A DNA stretch of 64,000 nucleotides from MSPOR6 sp964652195 (GCA_964652195.1 CAZZBB010000085.1:1-64000), one strand, 5' to 3'; shown: positions 43,459-53,989, numbered from the stretch's first letter. Translations and numbers: made by a program. Notes: generated by a model from the letters alone, not told the origin.

Positions 43459-44409
43459 GTGAAGATCAGAAGTATATATTGTTGTATTTTGTTCGTCATA
43501 TTATTCACAGGAACCAGTTTAGGCGTATATGATGATATCGGTGTTGGGGCTCGTCCACTTGGATTAGGTGGAGCGTTTGTTGCCATAGCTAATGATAGCA
43601 ATGCTGCGAATTATAACGCTGCTGGTTTGGCTTATATAGATGGAATCCAGATAAGTGCTACCCATGCACAACGTTTTAATGGACTCATAACATATAATAC
43701 AATTAGTGGAATTTTACCTCTTGGTAGAATTGGCTCAATAGGGGCAAATCTTGGTATACTGGGAGAAGAGTCAGACCTATATTCTGAACAGGTAGTACGT
43801 TTCTCTTATGCAAACACAATTTTCAAACAATTAGCATTAGGTCTTAACCTAAAGATGTTGGGTATTTCCTATGATGAGGAAAACGAATTTGTTGTTGAAA
43901 ACCCGTATTTTGTTCATACATCAAGTTCAGCTTTTTCATTTGATGTTGGTCTACTGACAAAACCATTTAAAAGCTTGAATATCGGTGTGTCTATTGAGAA
44001 TTTACTCCCAGCAGATATTAGTATTTCAGATACACAAACAGATACGGTTCCACAGAATATTAGGGTTGGTTTAGCCTACAACCTTGAATCAATTGCAGAG
44101 ATGAGTGCACAAGGAGAAGCAATTACAAACTTGTTAAAAGGCACTTTAGGTACATTTGAAGTCACTACTCGAAATGGTGAGATTAATACACATATCGGTG
44201 TGGAAATCATGTTAAACAAGACTATTGGGATTCGGGGTGGCTACGGTATGAAAAACGAAGGAAATACCGCCTCTACATTTAACTTTGGTGGAAGTGTAAG
44301 AATACCTATAGGTGAAACAATACCGCAAATTGATTACGGTTTTCAACTATTAACTGGAGATTTTAACGACAACATTACACAACGATTTTCAATCAACCTA
44401 TTATTTTAA
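43459..44409 (+). CDS. PorV/UPF0164-type outer-membrane beta-barrel protein
   Basis: 316 residues from a GTG start with GGAG eight bases upstream. Signal peptide 1-22, then the family opening GVGARPLGLGGAFVAIANDSNAANYNAAGLA, then amphipathic strands to the C-terminal ITQRFSINLLF, ending in Phe as outer-membrane barrels do. Related to FadL and to PorV/PorQ of the type IX secretion system. The next gene encodes a protein with a type IX-like C-terminal domain, 17 bases downstream, so a secretion link is plausible. Confidence 0.85.
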   Translation: MKIRSIYCCILFVILFTGTSLGVYDDIGVGARPLGLGGAFVAIANDSNAANYNAAGLAYIDGIQISATHAQRFNGLITYNTISGILPLGRIGSIGANLGILGEESDLYSEQVVRFSYANTIFKQLALGLNLKMLGISYDEENEFVVENPYFVHTSSSAFSFDVGLLTKPFKSLNIGVSIENLLPADISISDTQTDTVPQNIRVGLAYNLESIAEMSAQGEAITNLLKGTLGTFEVTTRNGEINTHIGVEIMLNKTIGIRGGYGMKNEGNTASTFNFGGSVRIPIGETIPQIDYGFQLLTGDFNDNITQRFSINLLF

Positions 44410-44426
44410 TATTTGGATATCATCAA

Positions 44427-45830
44427 ATGAGAAACATCATACAATTTCTATTACTAATCATATTTCCATTTTCATTGACTACATTGAGTGGATACAGTGC
44501 GGTAACCTCAGTTGGAGAGATAAATGTTGAAGGTGAAACAAAAGGTATTGTTCCTGCAAGCTCTACTATTCCCCTTATCGTATCACTTTCTATTGACAGG
44601 TCATTAGCAGAACCAGGTGAAGAAATAAAGACAATTGAAATCACAATGCCTAACGGTTTTATCACCCGATTAGGAGATTTTAAATACATAAATCGTGATG
44701 GTGTAGAACTAATTGCAAGGGCAGTAGTATCTGGAGGTAATGTACTAAGAGTCGAACTTACCAATCCTATTGTAGATTTCCAAAATTCTCTGTTTGAAAT
44801 CGCATTTGACTCTCAAACACCAAACAATGTCTTTGTAGCTGTCTTTAAAGTTTTATTACGAAATAGAGAAGACGCTCCAATAGGAGAATTTATCAGGGAG
44901 GGACAAGCAGATGGAAAACTAAATAATGATAAGCTTAAATTACAAGTTATTCCTAATGTACCACCTGCCCCGGTAACTGGTTTCATAGCTGAAGCTGATA
45001 CAACTGGAGAAAATGACGTAACTCTCAGATGGCAAAAATCCTTAGACCCTGATGTTAATGGGTATATAATCTATAGAAATAAAGAATTTACGATTAAAGT
45101 CGAAAAACGTGCATCAACCACCTATCGCGATGTAAATGTCTCGCCTGGTAACCACACATATCAGATTTCTGCGTATAAGACGATCTTCCTTCAATCCATA
45201 CGTTCTCCAATTCAGACTGTTGATGTATTAGAAGATACAGCTGCACCAGAACCCCCAACAGCACTTCGGGTAGTCACCTCAAATGAAGGAGTAGAGGTAT
45301 TTTGGATGGGAAGTGTCAGCCGTGACGTTTCCACTTATAAAGTATTGTTTGGTTCAACAGAATTTGAGAATCTACAAACTTTCCCCGATGGTGAAATATC
45401 TGCAGAAAAACGTGCCAACGAATCTCCTGAATATAGATATATTGACACCCGTCTATTGGAAATTGGTAGTTTCACTTATGCAATTGTCGCCATTGACGAG
45501 GCAGGTAATGAATCTTCTCCGATAAAGAAGAGATATCGTGTTTTTGATAAACCTTATCCAAATCCATTTACTCCTTTGTCAAATGATCCAGATTTTAACA
45601 CAGTAATCTTTCCCGCAAGAGTGGTGGAGGATGCTGAGGGAGAGTTTTCTGTTCTTCTTTTTAATTTGAATGGTGTACTTATTAGAACATTAAATGCGCT
45701 AATTGGTGAAACAGAATTAAAATGGGATGGAAAAAATGAATATGGAGAAATAGTGGAAAGCGGTATCTACTTATACCAATTACAGGTTGGTGATAGCTTT
45801 AAAACTGGAACCATCATACTTGCAAAATAA
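44427..45830 (+). CDS. Secreted fibronectin-III protein with FlgD/T9SS-like C-terminal domain
   Basis: 467 residues. Signal peptide (~1-25), an N-terminal cohesin- or Ig-like domain (~30-165), two fibronectin type III domains (~175-265, beginning PPAPVTGFIAEAD; ~270-370, PEPPTALRVVTSN), and a C-terminal ~90-residue domain. This last starts KPYPNPFTP, contains VLLFNLNGVLIRTL and WDGKNEYGEIVESGIYLYQL, and ends in Lys. It matches the FlgD-Ig/type-A T9SS sorting pattern. Probably surface-attached. It follows the barrel gene closely and is likely co-transcribed with it. Confidence 0.82.
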   Translation: MRNIIQFLLLIIFPFSLTTLSGYSAVTSVGEINVEGETKGIVPASSTIPLIVSLSIDRSLAEPGEEIKTIEITMPNGFITRLGDFKYINRDGVELIARAVVSGGNVLRVELTNPIVDFQNSLFEIAFDSQTPNNVFVAVFKVLLRNREDAPIGEFIREGQADGKLNNDKLKLQVIPNVPPAPVTGFIAEADTTGENDVTLRWQKSLDPDVNGYIIYRNKEFTIKVEKRASTTYRDVNVSPGNHTYQISAYKTIFLQSIRSPIQTVDVLEDTAAPEPPTALRVVTSNEGVEVFWMGSVSRDVSTYKVLFGSTEFENLQTFPDGEISAEKRANESPEYRYIDTRLLEIGSFTYAIVAIDEAGNESSPIKKRYRVFDKPYPNPFTPLSNDPDFNTVIFPARVVEDAEGEFSVLLFNLNGVLIRTLNALIGETELKWDGKNEYGEIVESGIYLYQLQVGDSFKTGTIILAK

Positions 45831-45979
45831 AGTTATTCCTTAAGATAACAAACACGATAAATCTATATTCTTACTCTCTTATGGAAAGATGAATAAATAG
45901 AAAATAAACTCTCATTGACATCCATTTAATGTTGAAAAAACGCACATCATTTAATGTATTCAATTGACATTAGAAACAT

Positions 45980-46008
45980 TTGACTTATGATATAATCATA
46001 TATATACT
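45980..46008 (+). promoter_or_regulatory. Candidate sigma70 promoter, TTGACT-N17-TATACT
   Basis: The -35 box at 45980-45985 and the -10 at 46003-46008 would place the transcription start near 46015, about 23 bases before the ATG of the propeller gene. The area is AT-rich, so overlapping alternatives exist (TATAAT at 45991). Confidence 0.5.
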
Positions 46009-46037
46009 ATAATCAACCCATTTTTAAAGGAGTTATT

Positions 46038-47057
46038 ATGAAGAGAATAAAAACATCCCAAAATAAATTATTTTATTACCTAATTGCGATAATTTCTACG
46101 GCTATTATTGCCTTTCCTGTAACAGCAGAATGGACTGTAGTCCAAGAAAGGGATCCAGATATTCGCGATTATATGGCTATAACATTTATAGATAGTAAGA
46201 CCGGATGGGTTGCTGGTGCTGATATTCTTGATTTTGAAAACCCTGGATTTATCGGTTATTCCTTTAATGGTGGTAAGTCTTGGCATAAATCCGAAATTAA
46301 AATCCCGGCAGAACTAACAGGTATCTACTTTCTGGATGCAGACTACGGTTGGGCAATCGGTCAAAAAGGTCTTATAACCAATACAACAAACGGAAAAGAT
46401 TGGGATATACAAATTAGCAAAGTCGACACAACTTTGAGAAGTATCTATTTCGTCAATAAAGATGTAGGATATGCTGTTGGAGAAAATCAGACAATTTTAT
46501 CATCAAAAAATGGTGGACGAACATGGAAAGTTCTTGACGGTGGAATTGTTGGAAACGTCGGTGATGACGAAACAAGTATGTTCAATGCAATTCAATTTCT
46601 TGATGAATCAACCGGTTGGATTGCTGGTATAAGAGTTTTCCCTGCTAAAAAGCAACAAAAGACTATTATACAAAAGACTACTGATGGAGGGCAGACTTGG
46701 ACTCTTCAAGAAACCGGAAAAGAAGATATAATTGAAGACATCTTTTTCATTAATGAATCAACTGGTTGGGCTGTCGGAGAAAATGGCATAATTCTTCACA
46801 CAAATAACAGTGGTAAAACCTGGTCCGATCAGATGAGTGGAACTGAGGAGACAATCCGTAGTGTAGCATTTGCAGATAGTAAGGTCGGATGGGCTGTAGG
46901 AGGAGACTTCGGTGTTGGTGTAATACTAAGTACTACTGATGGTGGAGAATCATGGACAGTAGAAACACTAAAAGAAAAAATGGTTAAAGTCCATGTCTTA
47001 GATAAAAAGAATGCTTGGTTAGCTGGAGCGAATGGTCTTATTTTAAAATCGAAATAG
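46038..47057 (+). CDS. Exported Ycf48/BNR-type beta-propeller protein
   Basis: 339 residues. Signal peptide (about 1-31, ending VTAEW), then a repeated pattern of about 45 residues (GWAxGxxG, ITNTTNGKDWD, SSKNGGRTWK, KTTDGGQTWT, HTNNSGKTWS, STTDGGESWT). This is the blade motif of Ycf48/HCF136-like and sialidase-like propellers. In non-photosynthetic bacteria such proteins are envelope proteins without known function. AAAGGAG precedes the ATG at good spacing. Confidence 0.88.
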   Translation: MKRIKTSQNKLFYYLIAIISTAIIAFPVTAEWTVVQERDPDIRDYMAITFIDSKTGWVAGADILDFENPGFIGYSFNGGKSWHKSEIKIPAELTGIYFLDADYGWAIGQKGLITNTTNGKDWDIQISKVDTTLRSIYFVNKDVGYAVGENQTILSSKNGGRTWKVLDGGIVGNVGDDETSMFNAIQFLDESTGWIAGIRVFPAKKQQKTIIQKTTDGGQTWTLQETGKEDIIEDIFFINESTGWAVGENGIILHTNNSGKTWSDQMSGTEETIRSVAFADSKVGWAVGGDFGVGVILSTTDGGESWTVETLKEKMVKVHVLDKKNAWLAGANGLILKSK

Positions 47058-47158
47058 AAGAATTCCGGATAGGTAGAATTCCAATTTTTGGACCACACTC
47101 CTAAGAATGTGTAGATCTTCAAAACCTACGATAACAGAATTATGTAAGGAGGAATATT

Positions 47159-48331
47159 TTGGGTAGTCCTACTTTCGCCAAGCGAATGAGTCGCTTGGGA
47201 ACTGAATCTGCGTTTGAGGTGCTCGCCAAAGCCAAAGGTTTAGAAGCACAGGGAAAGGACATTATTCATTTAGAAATAGGTCAGCCAGATTTTTCGACAC
47301 CAATTAATGTATGTGAGGCAGCATTCAAGGCTATGAAAGAAGGTCATACGGGTTATTGTCCATCTGCAGGACTACCTGAATTCCGAGAAGTTGCTGCACA
47401 ACACATATCTGAAACGCGCGGTGTTGAAATTCATCCAGATGAAGTTACCGTAACACCCGGGGCAAAACCCATCATCTTTTTTACAATCTTAGCATTGATT
47501 GATGAGGGAGATGAAGTTATTTACCCAGAACCAGGCTTCCCTGTATATGAATCTGTTATTGATTTTATTGGAGGTAAACCAGTACCACTTCCTTTACGGG
47601 AAGAAGTCGACTTCCGTTTTAAAATTGATGATTTAGTTGATTCCATTACTGAAAATACAAAACTGCTTATACTTAACTCCCCCCAAAATCCTACTGGAGG
47701 AACACTAACTGAATCAGACCTTGCAGCAATAGCAGAGCTGGTAGAAAAACATAAGTTTTATGTTCTAACTGATGAAGTTTATTCACGACTCCTCTACGAA
47801 GGAACTCACCATAGTATACTCAGCATACCCGGAATGAAAGAACATACGATTCTAATTGAAGGTCATTCAAAAACTTATGCTATGACAGGATGGCGTCTTG
47901 GATACGGAGTAACACCAAAAGAAATCGCAGATAAAATCACTCAATTGACAATAAATTCAAACTCATGCACTGCAACATTCACACAAATCGCCGGAATAGA
48001 AGCACTTACAGGACCACAAACTTTCGTTACAGAAATGGTAGCAGAATTTCAAGTACGACGTGATGTAATTGTTGATGGGTTAAATGCCATTAAAGGCATG
48101 AGTTGCGTAAAACCTTTTGGTTCATTCTATGTATTTCCAAATGTTACTGATCTCCCCCTTTCCTGTGAAGAACTGGCAGATTATTTACTGGAGGAAGTTG
48201 GAGTAGCACTATTACCCGGGACAGCATTTGGTAAGTATGGGGATGGATATCTACGTCTTTCGTATGCGAATTCTTTGGATAATATTAATGATGCATTGGG
48301 AAGAATGGAATCTGCTATTTCAAAGTTATAG
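47159..48331 (+). CDS. Class I/II PLP-dependent aminotransferase (aspartate-like)
   Basis: 390 residues from a TTG start that has a perfect AAGGAGG six bases upstream. Motifs: HLEIGQPDFSTP near the start, PGAKPIIFF, LNSPQNPTGG, TDEVYSRLLY and the PLP-binding Lys238 in GHSKTYAMTGWRLGY. Such enzymes transfer amino groups between aspartate or similar amino acids and 2-oxoacids. It lies 19 bases before thrB, so a role in aspartate/threonine metabolism is possible. Confidence 0.93.
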   Translation: MGSPTFAKRMSRLGTESAFEVLAKAKGLEAQGKDIIHLEIGQPDFSTPINVCEAAFKAMKEGHTGYCPSAGLPEFREVAAQHISETRGVEIHPDEVTVTPGAKPIIFFTILALIDEGDEVIYPEPGFPVYESVIDFIGGKPVPLPLREEVDFRFKIDDLVDSITENTKLLILNSPQNPTGGTLTESDLAAIAELVEKHKFYVLTDEVYSRLLYEGTHHSILSIPGMKEHTILIEGHSKTYAMTGWRLGYGVTPKEIADKITQLTINSNSCTATFTQIAGIEALTGPQTFVTEMVAEFQVRRDVIVDGLNAIKGMSCVKPFGSFYVFPNVTDLPLSCEELADYLLEEVGVALLPGTAFGKYGDGYLRLSYANSLDNINDALGRMESAISKL

Positions 48332-48350
48332 ATTAGTAGGTATATTTTGA

Positions 48351-49268
48351 ATGTCTCGAAAAATAACTGCACGGATCCCTGCGAGTACTACAAATTTGGG
48401 TCCAGGTTTTGATGTATTAGGTCTTGCATTAAAACTATATAGTACTATTACAATAGAAATCACAGAGAATGACTCTGAAGTAATTGTAACAGGTGTAGAC
48501 GCGGAAAAAATTCCTAATTCTACTGAGCATGTTGCATATCAAGCAATAAAATCCATTTATACACATAGTGGAACACCTATACCAAACGGACTCAAATTAT
48601 GCATTTCCAATGGAATACCCGCAATACGAGGTTTAGGGGGTAGTGGGACTGCTATTCTTGGTGGAATGTTGACGGCAAATGTATTGTGTGGACACCCATT
48701 CACGAATAGTGATATTCTTGATTTTGCATCGGCTATTGAAGGTCATCCTGATAATGTGGCTGCCTCACTATACGGTGGTTTAGTCATATCAGTGCGAGAA
48801 CATGAACACATACACACCATCAAATTGCATTGTGACCCATCACTCAATATAGTCCTTGCCATACCAGACTTTACATTATCTACAAAAAAAGCAAGAGATA
48901 TTCTACCAAAAACTGTAGATTTCACTGACACGATTTATAACATCAGTAGAAGTTCCTTGCTGATTGCAAGTATAGCAACTGGAAAATTGGAGAATTTGTC
49001 TCTTGCAATGTCAGATAGACTCCACCAACCTTACCGAAGTTCATTAATACCTGGCTTTGATGATGTTGTTGATGCTGCAATTTCTGCTGGGGCATTAAGT
49101 GTAGCATTAAGCGGTGCCGGTCCAACCATTGCAGCATACTGTCTGGAAAACATAGAACACATTGGAATTCAAATGCAAGAAGCATTTAAACATCATAATA
49201 TCAATTGTGAGATAAAAACACTCACACCTGATTTAGATGGAGCTTTAGTATCTACTAAAGATGACTAA
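48351..49268 (+). CDS. thrB: Homoserine kinase
   Basis: 305 residues, GHMP kinase family. N-terminal ARIPASTTNLGPGFDVLGLAL, the ATP loop PAIRGLGGSGTAILGGM, SAIEGHPDNVAASLYGG, and motif 3 ALSGAGPTIAAYC. It phosphorylates homoserine on the way to threonine in the cytoplasm. AGTAGG about eleven bases before the ATG. Likely co-transcribed with the aminotransferase. Confidence 0.95.
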   Translation: MSRKITARIPASTTNLGPGFDVLGLALKLYSTITIEITENDSEVIVTGVDAEKIPNSTEHVAYQAIKSIYTHSGTPIPNGLKLCISNGIPAIRGLGGSGTAILGGMLTANVLCGHPFTNSDILDFASAIEGHPDNVAASLYGGLVISVREHEHIHTIKLHCDPSLNIVLAIPDFTLSTKKARDILPKTVDFTDTIYNISRSSLLIASIATGKLENLSLAMSDRLHQPYRSSLIPGFDDVVDAAISAGALSVALSGAGPTIAAYCLENIEHIGIQMQEAFKHHNINCEIKTLTPDLDGALVSTKDD

Positions 49269-49316
49269 ATTTCATTTATCGGAAATTGTAAATGGTGATA
49301 TTTAGGATTGTTTTTT

Positions 49317-52055
49317 ATGAATATTTATGAAGAGAGTATATCTTTTCTGATAAACCAATACGATACCGATCTTGAATACGGTTTAAGCCAAACCGCGGTA
49401 AGAGAACTTCAAGAACGTTATGGAGCAAATAGAGTAAATACTAAGACTGGGACAGCACAATTTACTTCTTTTATCCATCAAATATTACACTGGAGATTAC
49501 TCCTATTAGCACTCGCAACTGCTGTGTTTGCCTATACAGATGAAATACTTAACACATCATTAATAGGTAGCATTTTTCTTTTAACACTGATTGGAGGAAT
49601 CTTACTTGTAATTGGCTTCCGATATACACAACAGCGTAGAGACAATAAATTTAAGGTAAGTGTCTCTGTAATTCGCGAAGGTAAACAGGAGAAATGTGAC
49701 CCGTCTGATATTGTACCAGGCGACCTAATTATATTAAAACCTGGTGACTATATCCCAGCTGATGCACGTATTGTTGAAGCAGATGGATTGACAGTTAATG
49801 AGTCAGCATTATTTGGAAGTAGCGGTTCTGCAGCAAAAACAAGTATAGAATTAACTGAACCCGGGCTATCTCCAGAAAAACAAATTAATATGGTGTTTGG
49901 AGGGACTTATGTAGATACAGGAATTGGTCAAGCGATTGTAGTACGAATTGGTAACCAATTGGAGATGTTTCAAAATCAAGGTAAAGCACGATCACTGCCT
50001 AATGAGATAACAGTCGCAGAAAATCAGCTCAAATTTTTTGTGGATTTCTTAAAGATTGCTGGTTTAGTTGTTGGTGGCATTGCTGTTGCCATACTTTGGT
50101 GGGGAAAATCTCAACAAAATACACCGGATTGGGTTGAATTAGTGCAATTCGGTTTATTATTTGCAATCGCTGCTACCCCATTCAATTTAGTTGTGCTCTT
50201 GCATTCCTATCTCAATCAGAAGACTTCAAAATTGGTTAATTTTGGTATAGTTTTACGAAATCATCATTTCCTTGAAAAATTGAACCGCCTGACGGCATTA
50301 TGTACAGATGAAAGAGGTATTACAAGTACACGATCCCTAACAATTTCCAATATCTTCGTTGATGAACAAATTGTTAACCGAACACAATGGGACAATTGGG
50401 TTTCTTCACTTGAAAATCATTCTCAAGAGGAGAAAAGTGAAAAGATTGACTCTATACCACCAGGATACCAAATACCTAAAGGAGCTCCTGGCTTAGTTTT
50501 GACTGCTGGTCTCGGAACCAGCGGGGAACGTTTCTATGATAGATCTGATTTAGATCATGCACACCAACAGGTTATTCAAGAAACTATGGATAAACTTGGA
50601 TTCCAGTTGAATAACCTTAAGACAAATATGAAACTTGTCGCTGAATACCCTTGGACTCCTAACTTTGGGTATGAACTACATGTATTTGAATCAGGAGATA
50701 ATGAATATCTTAACATTATCTTTGGTGATGCCAGAAATGTCCTTGAAGCATGTGATTCAATACTTGTAAATGGGGAATTGAGTCAGTTCAATTATGATCA
50801 ATACGAAATGTGCAGTGAAATACTTAATTACCTGCAAAATTCAAGAGATACTGTTTACGGTGTAGCATCTTTACATTCTGAAACAAGTCTATCACCACAA
50901 GAAGTACAGGGATTATCTACTTTTTTAGGTTTCATCAGTTTTTCTGTTACTGATAGTGTTGAAACAAAAGATGTGGTTAAATCATTCCTTGATACAGGAC
51001 TAAAAATTATCTTAATTAGTGATAGTGATGAACAATCTACCACAGACATAGCAAAAGAACTCGGTCTCGTCCATACTCGAAACGCTGTTGCGACAAGACA
51101 AGAGCTTATGCAACTCACCACCCAAGAATTTGATAAAAATGTACCAAATTGGAATGCATATTCTCAACCTACAGACGAACAACGGAGAAATGTTGTTTTA
51201 AGTTTAAAACGACATAATCATACAGTAGGTTATTTAGGACAAAATGCAAATGATCAACGTGCAATGATTTCTGCGGATCTTGCTTTTGCTGATGCAAGAA
51301 ATGCAACACATTTTGCTCAAGATCATGCCGACTGCTTAATAATAGAGAAAGGTTTTAAGGCGATTAAGGATTCATTATTATTGGCGCGTGAAGCGTATCA
51401 CAATCTCTCAGGTTCACTCCGATGGTGTTTTTCATGTACCTTCGCACAGTTTTTCACCGCTATCTTTGGTTTAATTCTATATGCAGGATTTAAGATTGAC
51501 TTGCCTTTTACACTTTCACAAATTGTGTGGGTTCAGTTTTTAACAACTATGATTCCTGTTATTGGATTAGGCTATGAGAAATTTACCATGAATGAAAAAC
51601 AACATCATCCAGGTAGAGCAACACAACTATTTCCAAATATGTCGGTGCTGGATATCGTATGTAGAAGTCTTGTCATCAGCCTAATGACAATAATTCATTT
51701 CTTAGTATCGCCAACATCTGTTTTTGAATCTACTCTTGAAGAAGCACGTACTGCTGCCTGTACGACACTAATTCTTACTCAGATTATAGTGTATTTTCAA
51801 TGCACACGTTACCCATGGGAATCTCTGTTTAAAAGAATGTTCTCAAATGTTCGTTTCTTTATATTATCAATCATTATAATTGTTATTCAGGTTGTAGCAA
51901 TTTATCTTGAACCGGTTAATGATATTTTGTTCCAGTTTACTCCACTTCAGAACGAATGGATAGTGACAGTATTATGTAGTCTAATCTTGTTGTTGTTACC
52001 TTTGAATTTAGCAATAAATCCTCGTAAAGATAGATTCTATACCCAGAAACCGTAA
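49317..52055 (+). CDS. P-type ATPase-like protein with degraded catalytic motifs (pseudoenzyme)
   Basis: 912 residues from the ATG at 49317 (AGGA upstream). The overall layout is that of P2-type cation pumps: an N-terminal cation-ATPase domain (AVRELQERYGANRVN), two membrane helices, an actuator domain (VPGDLIILKPGDYIPADARIVE), two helices, a large cytoplasmic part and six C-terminal helices. Yet every catalytic motif is changed. TGES is FGSS, PEGLP is PFNLV, DKTGTLT is DERGITS (Asp331 kept), KGAPE is GDARN, TGD is SDS, and GDGxND is GQNAND. The frame is intact over its whole length, so it is probably an inactive pump kept for another role. It ends 19 bases inside the convergent DUF6785-like gene. 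Confidence 0.85.
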   Translation: MNIYEESISFLINQYDTDLEYGLSQTAVRELQERYGANRVNTKTGTAQFTSFIHQILHWRLLLLALATAVFAYTDEILNTSLIGSIFLLTLIGGILLVIGFRYTQQRRDNKFKVSVSVIREGKQEKCDPSDIVPGDLIILKPGDYIPADARIVEADGLTVNESALFGSSGSAAKTSIELTEPGLSPEKQINMVFGGTYVDTGIGQAIVVRIGNQLEMFQNQGKARSLPNEITVAENQLKFFVDFLKIAGLVVGGIAVAILWWGKSQQNTPDWVELVQFGLLFAIAATPFNLVVLLHSYLNQKTSKLVNFGIVLRNHHFLEKLNRLTALCTDERGITSTRSLTISNIFVDEQIVNRTQWDNWVSSLENHSQEEKSEKIDSIPPGYQIPKGAPGLVLTAGLGTSGERFYDRSDLDHAHQQVIQETMDKLGFQLNNLKTNMKLVAEYPWTPNFGYELHVFESGDNEYLNIIFGDARNVLEACDSILVNGELSQFNYDQYEMCSEILNYLQNSRDTVYGVASLHSETSLSPQEVQGLSTFLGFISFSVTDSVETKDVVKSFLDTGLKIILISDSDEQSTTDIAKELGLVHTRNAVATRQELMQLTTQEFDKNVPNWNAYSQPTDEQRRNVVLSLKRHNHTVGYLGQNANDQRAMISADLAFADARNATHFAQDHADCLIIEKGFKAIKDSLLLAREAYHNLSGSLRWCFSCTFAQFFTAIFGLILYAGFKIDLPFTLSQIVWVQFLTTMIPVIGLGYEKFTMNEKQHHPGRATQLFPNMSVLDIVCRSLVISLMTIIHFLVSPTSVFESTLEEARTAACTTLILTQIIVYFQCTRYPWESLFKRMFSNVRFFILSIIIIVIQVVAIYLEPVNDILFQFTPLQNEWIVTVLCSLILLLLPLNLAINPRKDRFYTQKP

Positions 52056-53989
52056 GTGGGTATACCAACGATTATACCAAGAATAGTCCATAAACTTCCT
52101 ATCGTAAATTCACCAAGAATAAGACCTAAAAAGAACGGTGCAATTTTACGATATCTTACCGATCCTCCGTATTTTAATATGATCCATTTAATTAACCAAC
52201 TCATGAATAGACAACTCCAAGTTACATGCATCCCCCAACTTGTCGAAATTGCGAATCCTGCCGGATGAAACGGCCACCACACAAATCGCATACGAAACAT
52301 CATTAATATTGTTGTTAATATAAAGCCTATACACATAAATATACTTTCGGGAATCTCTGGATCTGATGGGGATTGAAGCCAACCTGCTAAACGTCGATAG
52401 GGTTCAATTCCAAATGCACTCAAAGAAGGCCAATATGCTCGAACTTCCATGCCCAAACTGTGACCTCTATCAATGAGTGCCCAAAATCCTGCTAACGACC
52501 CTAAAACACTTGCTAACACCACCGCTAATATTATCCGACGCATACTCATGTTAGTTCGCTCCATTATCTTAAACCCTTCTAATTGATGAGGCATCGGATG
52601 ACTTCGATATGCCCGGTTGATAAACCAGAACATTGAGAACATAATAAGATTATCTCGACCTAAGCGACGTGTTCCGACTACACGGGTTAATATCTCATCA
52701 GGTCCAGAATAGTGTAAATCATGAACAGGTGTTCCTAATTCAGCACGCATCCGGGTAATCGCTATTGAGATCATGTAATAGATAATGAAAAACGCTAACA
52801 TTACCCCTATATTTGCACCACCGTAATAACAGAAAAGAACTAAAAATGTCAGTACAATAATAAATCCTATAACAGCTGTCCTATAAGTAATCGATTCTTC
52901 AGAATCTTCATCGGATCTAGATGTACTAAATAGTAGCTTTCCTACATTCAGTAAATGTCGACGACTTGCCCATATAGCCAATACACATAACGCTAAATAT
53001 CCTCCAGATGCTTGCTCGTTCATATATGGGAAACGCGGCATGCTTCGAAAACCAAACATCGCACCAACCACACGCATAAAACGCCAAAACCAAAAGAAAA
53101 ACCAACATGAAAATGAAAGATCAAGTGGAATGAAGAAACCTAATCCAATAGCAAACGGATATAGAGAAATTGGTATATTTCCCATAGCATTCCACGGACT
53201 TTCGGTAAAGAGCGGATAACTACGGATACGAGTCCGTAATTCAGGTAAGACTGGATATAGAAAATTTACTCCATTCCACAAAGCTAACCCACCTGCAATC
53301 CCAAATCCTAACCACATTATCTTATTTTGAAAGAAATGGTTGTTTTTGGTTTCTGTTAGATGAAGTGGAAGGTGGATGATCGGATAACTTAATTTCTCAT
53401 ATTCGATCCACTGTTTCCGAATAATTATATTAATGCAGAGCATGCCTAAAATCAGCATACTGATAAAGGTAGTCCACCATAAAACAGGAGTTGCCCAACC
53501 GAGTAGTGATTCAAATGTATAGAACGGTTGATCACCTTCATAATACCCTTGTAATAAACGAGGACTATCAATGGTAAGCCAGTCTGGAAGAAATGGAACA
53601 AATAACTGATTCCATTCATTCTCTGGAGATGCAAAACGGTACGCATGCCCTAACATTGGAACTAATATTTCAAGCATATCATGCCCAGTTATTCCTGAGG
53701 CAATTGACAGCATAAGATAGACAATTACAAGCTCGCTTTGTACTAATGCCATTTTTGGTATATACCGACGCAACAACTGATTGAAACCAACAATCAAGAA
53801 TAGACTAAAGATAACATTAAAAAACAGAGAGATGGTAACTGGATGACCAGAATAACGAATTACTTCCATTTCAATCACCCAATAGCAATTGATTGGAATA
53901 AGGATTATAGAAATTAGAATAGATTTAAGGGTTACGCCGTGGGTGGGAATTTCGGGAGAACTTGGTAATAGGGATTTTCGGTCTTCCAT
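52037..53989 (-). CDS. Polytopic membrane protein, DUF6785-like
   Basis: 650 residues with about 14-16 hydrophobic segments and few soluble parts. Landmarks: GVTLKSILISIILIPINCYWV at the N-terminus, LPDWLTIDSPRLLQGYYEG (an outer loop), KQWIEYEKLSYPIIHLPLHLTE, AELGTPVHDLHYSGPDEIL and HATWS-like ends. I recognise this from a family in planctomycetes and related groups (DUF6785/6784), distantly like OPT transporters. Transport of a peptide- or metal-like substrate is a guess. Its 3' end overlaps that of the ATPase-like gene by 19 bases, tail to tail. Confidence 0.75.
   Translation of the reverse strand: MEDRKSLLPSSPEIPTHGVTLKSILISIILIPINCYWVIEMEVIRYSGHPVTISLFFNVIFSLFLIVGFNQLLRRYIPKMALVQSELVIVYLMLSIASGITGHDMLEILVPMLGHAYRFASPENEWNQLFVPFLPDWLTIDSPRLLQGYYEGDQPFYTFESLLGWATPVLWWTTFISMLILGMLCINIIIRKQWIEYEKLSYPIIHLPLHLTETKNNHFFQNKIMWLGFGIAGGLALWNGVNFLYPVLPELRTRIRSYPLFTESPWNAMGNIPISLYPFAIGLGFFIPLDLSFSCWFFFWFWRFMRVVGAMFGFRSMPRFPYMNEQASGGYLALCVLAIWASRRHLLNVGKLLFSTSRSDEDSEESITYRTAVIGFIIVLTFLVLFCYYGGANIGVMLAFFIIYYMISIAITRMRAELGTPVHDLHYSGPDEILTRVVGTRRLGRDNLIMFSMFWFINRAYRSHPMPHQLEGFKIMERTNMSMRRIILAVVLASVLGSLAGFWALIDRGHSLGMEVRAYWPSLSAFGIEPYRRLAGWLQSPSDPEIPESIFMCIGFILTTILMMFRMRFVWWPFHPAGFAISTSWGMHVTWSCLFMSWLIKWIILKYGGSVRYRKIAPFFLGLILGEFTIGSLWTILGIIVGIPTYGFWV

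Noticed and set aside
50307..50330. Frameshift or sequencing error as the cause of the missing DKTGTLT motif
   Set aside because: The frame stays open and the other motifs far away are also altered, so a local error does not explain it.
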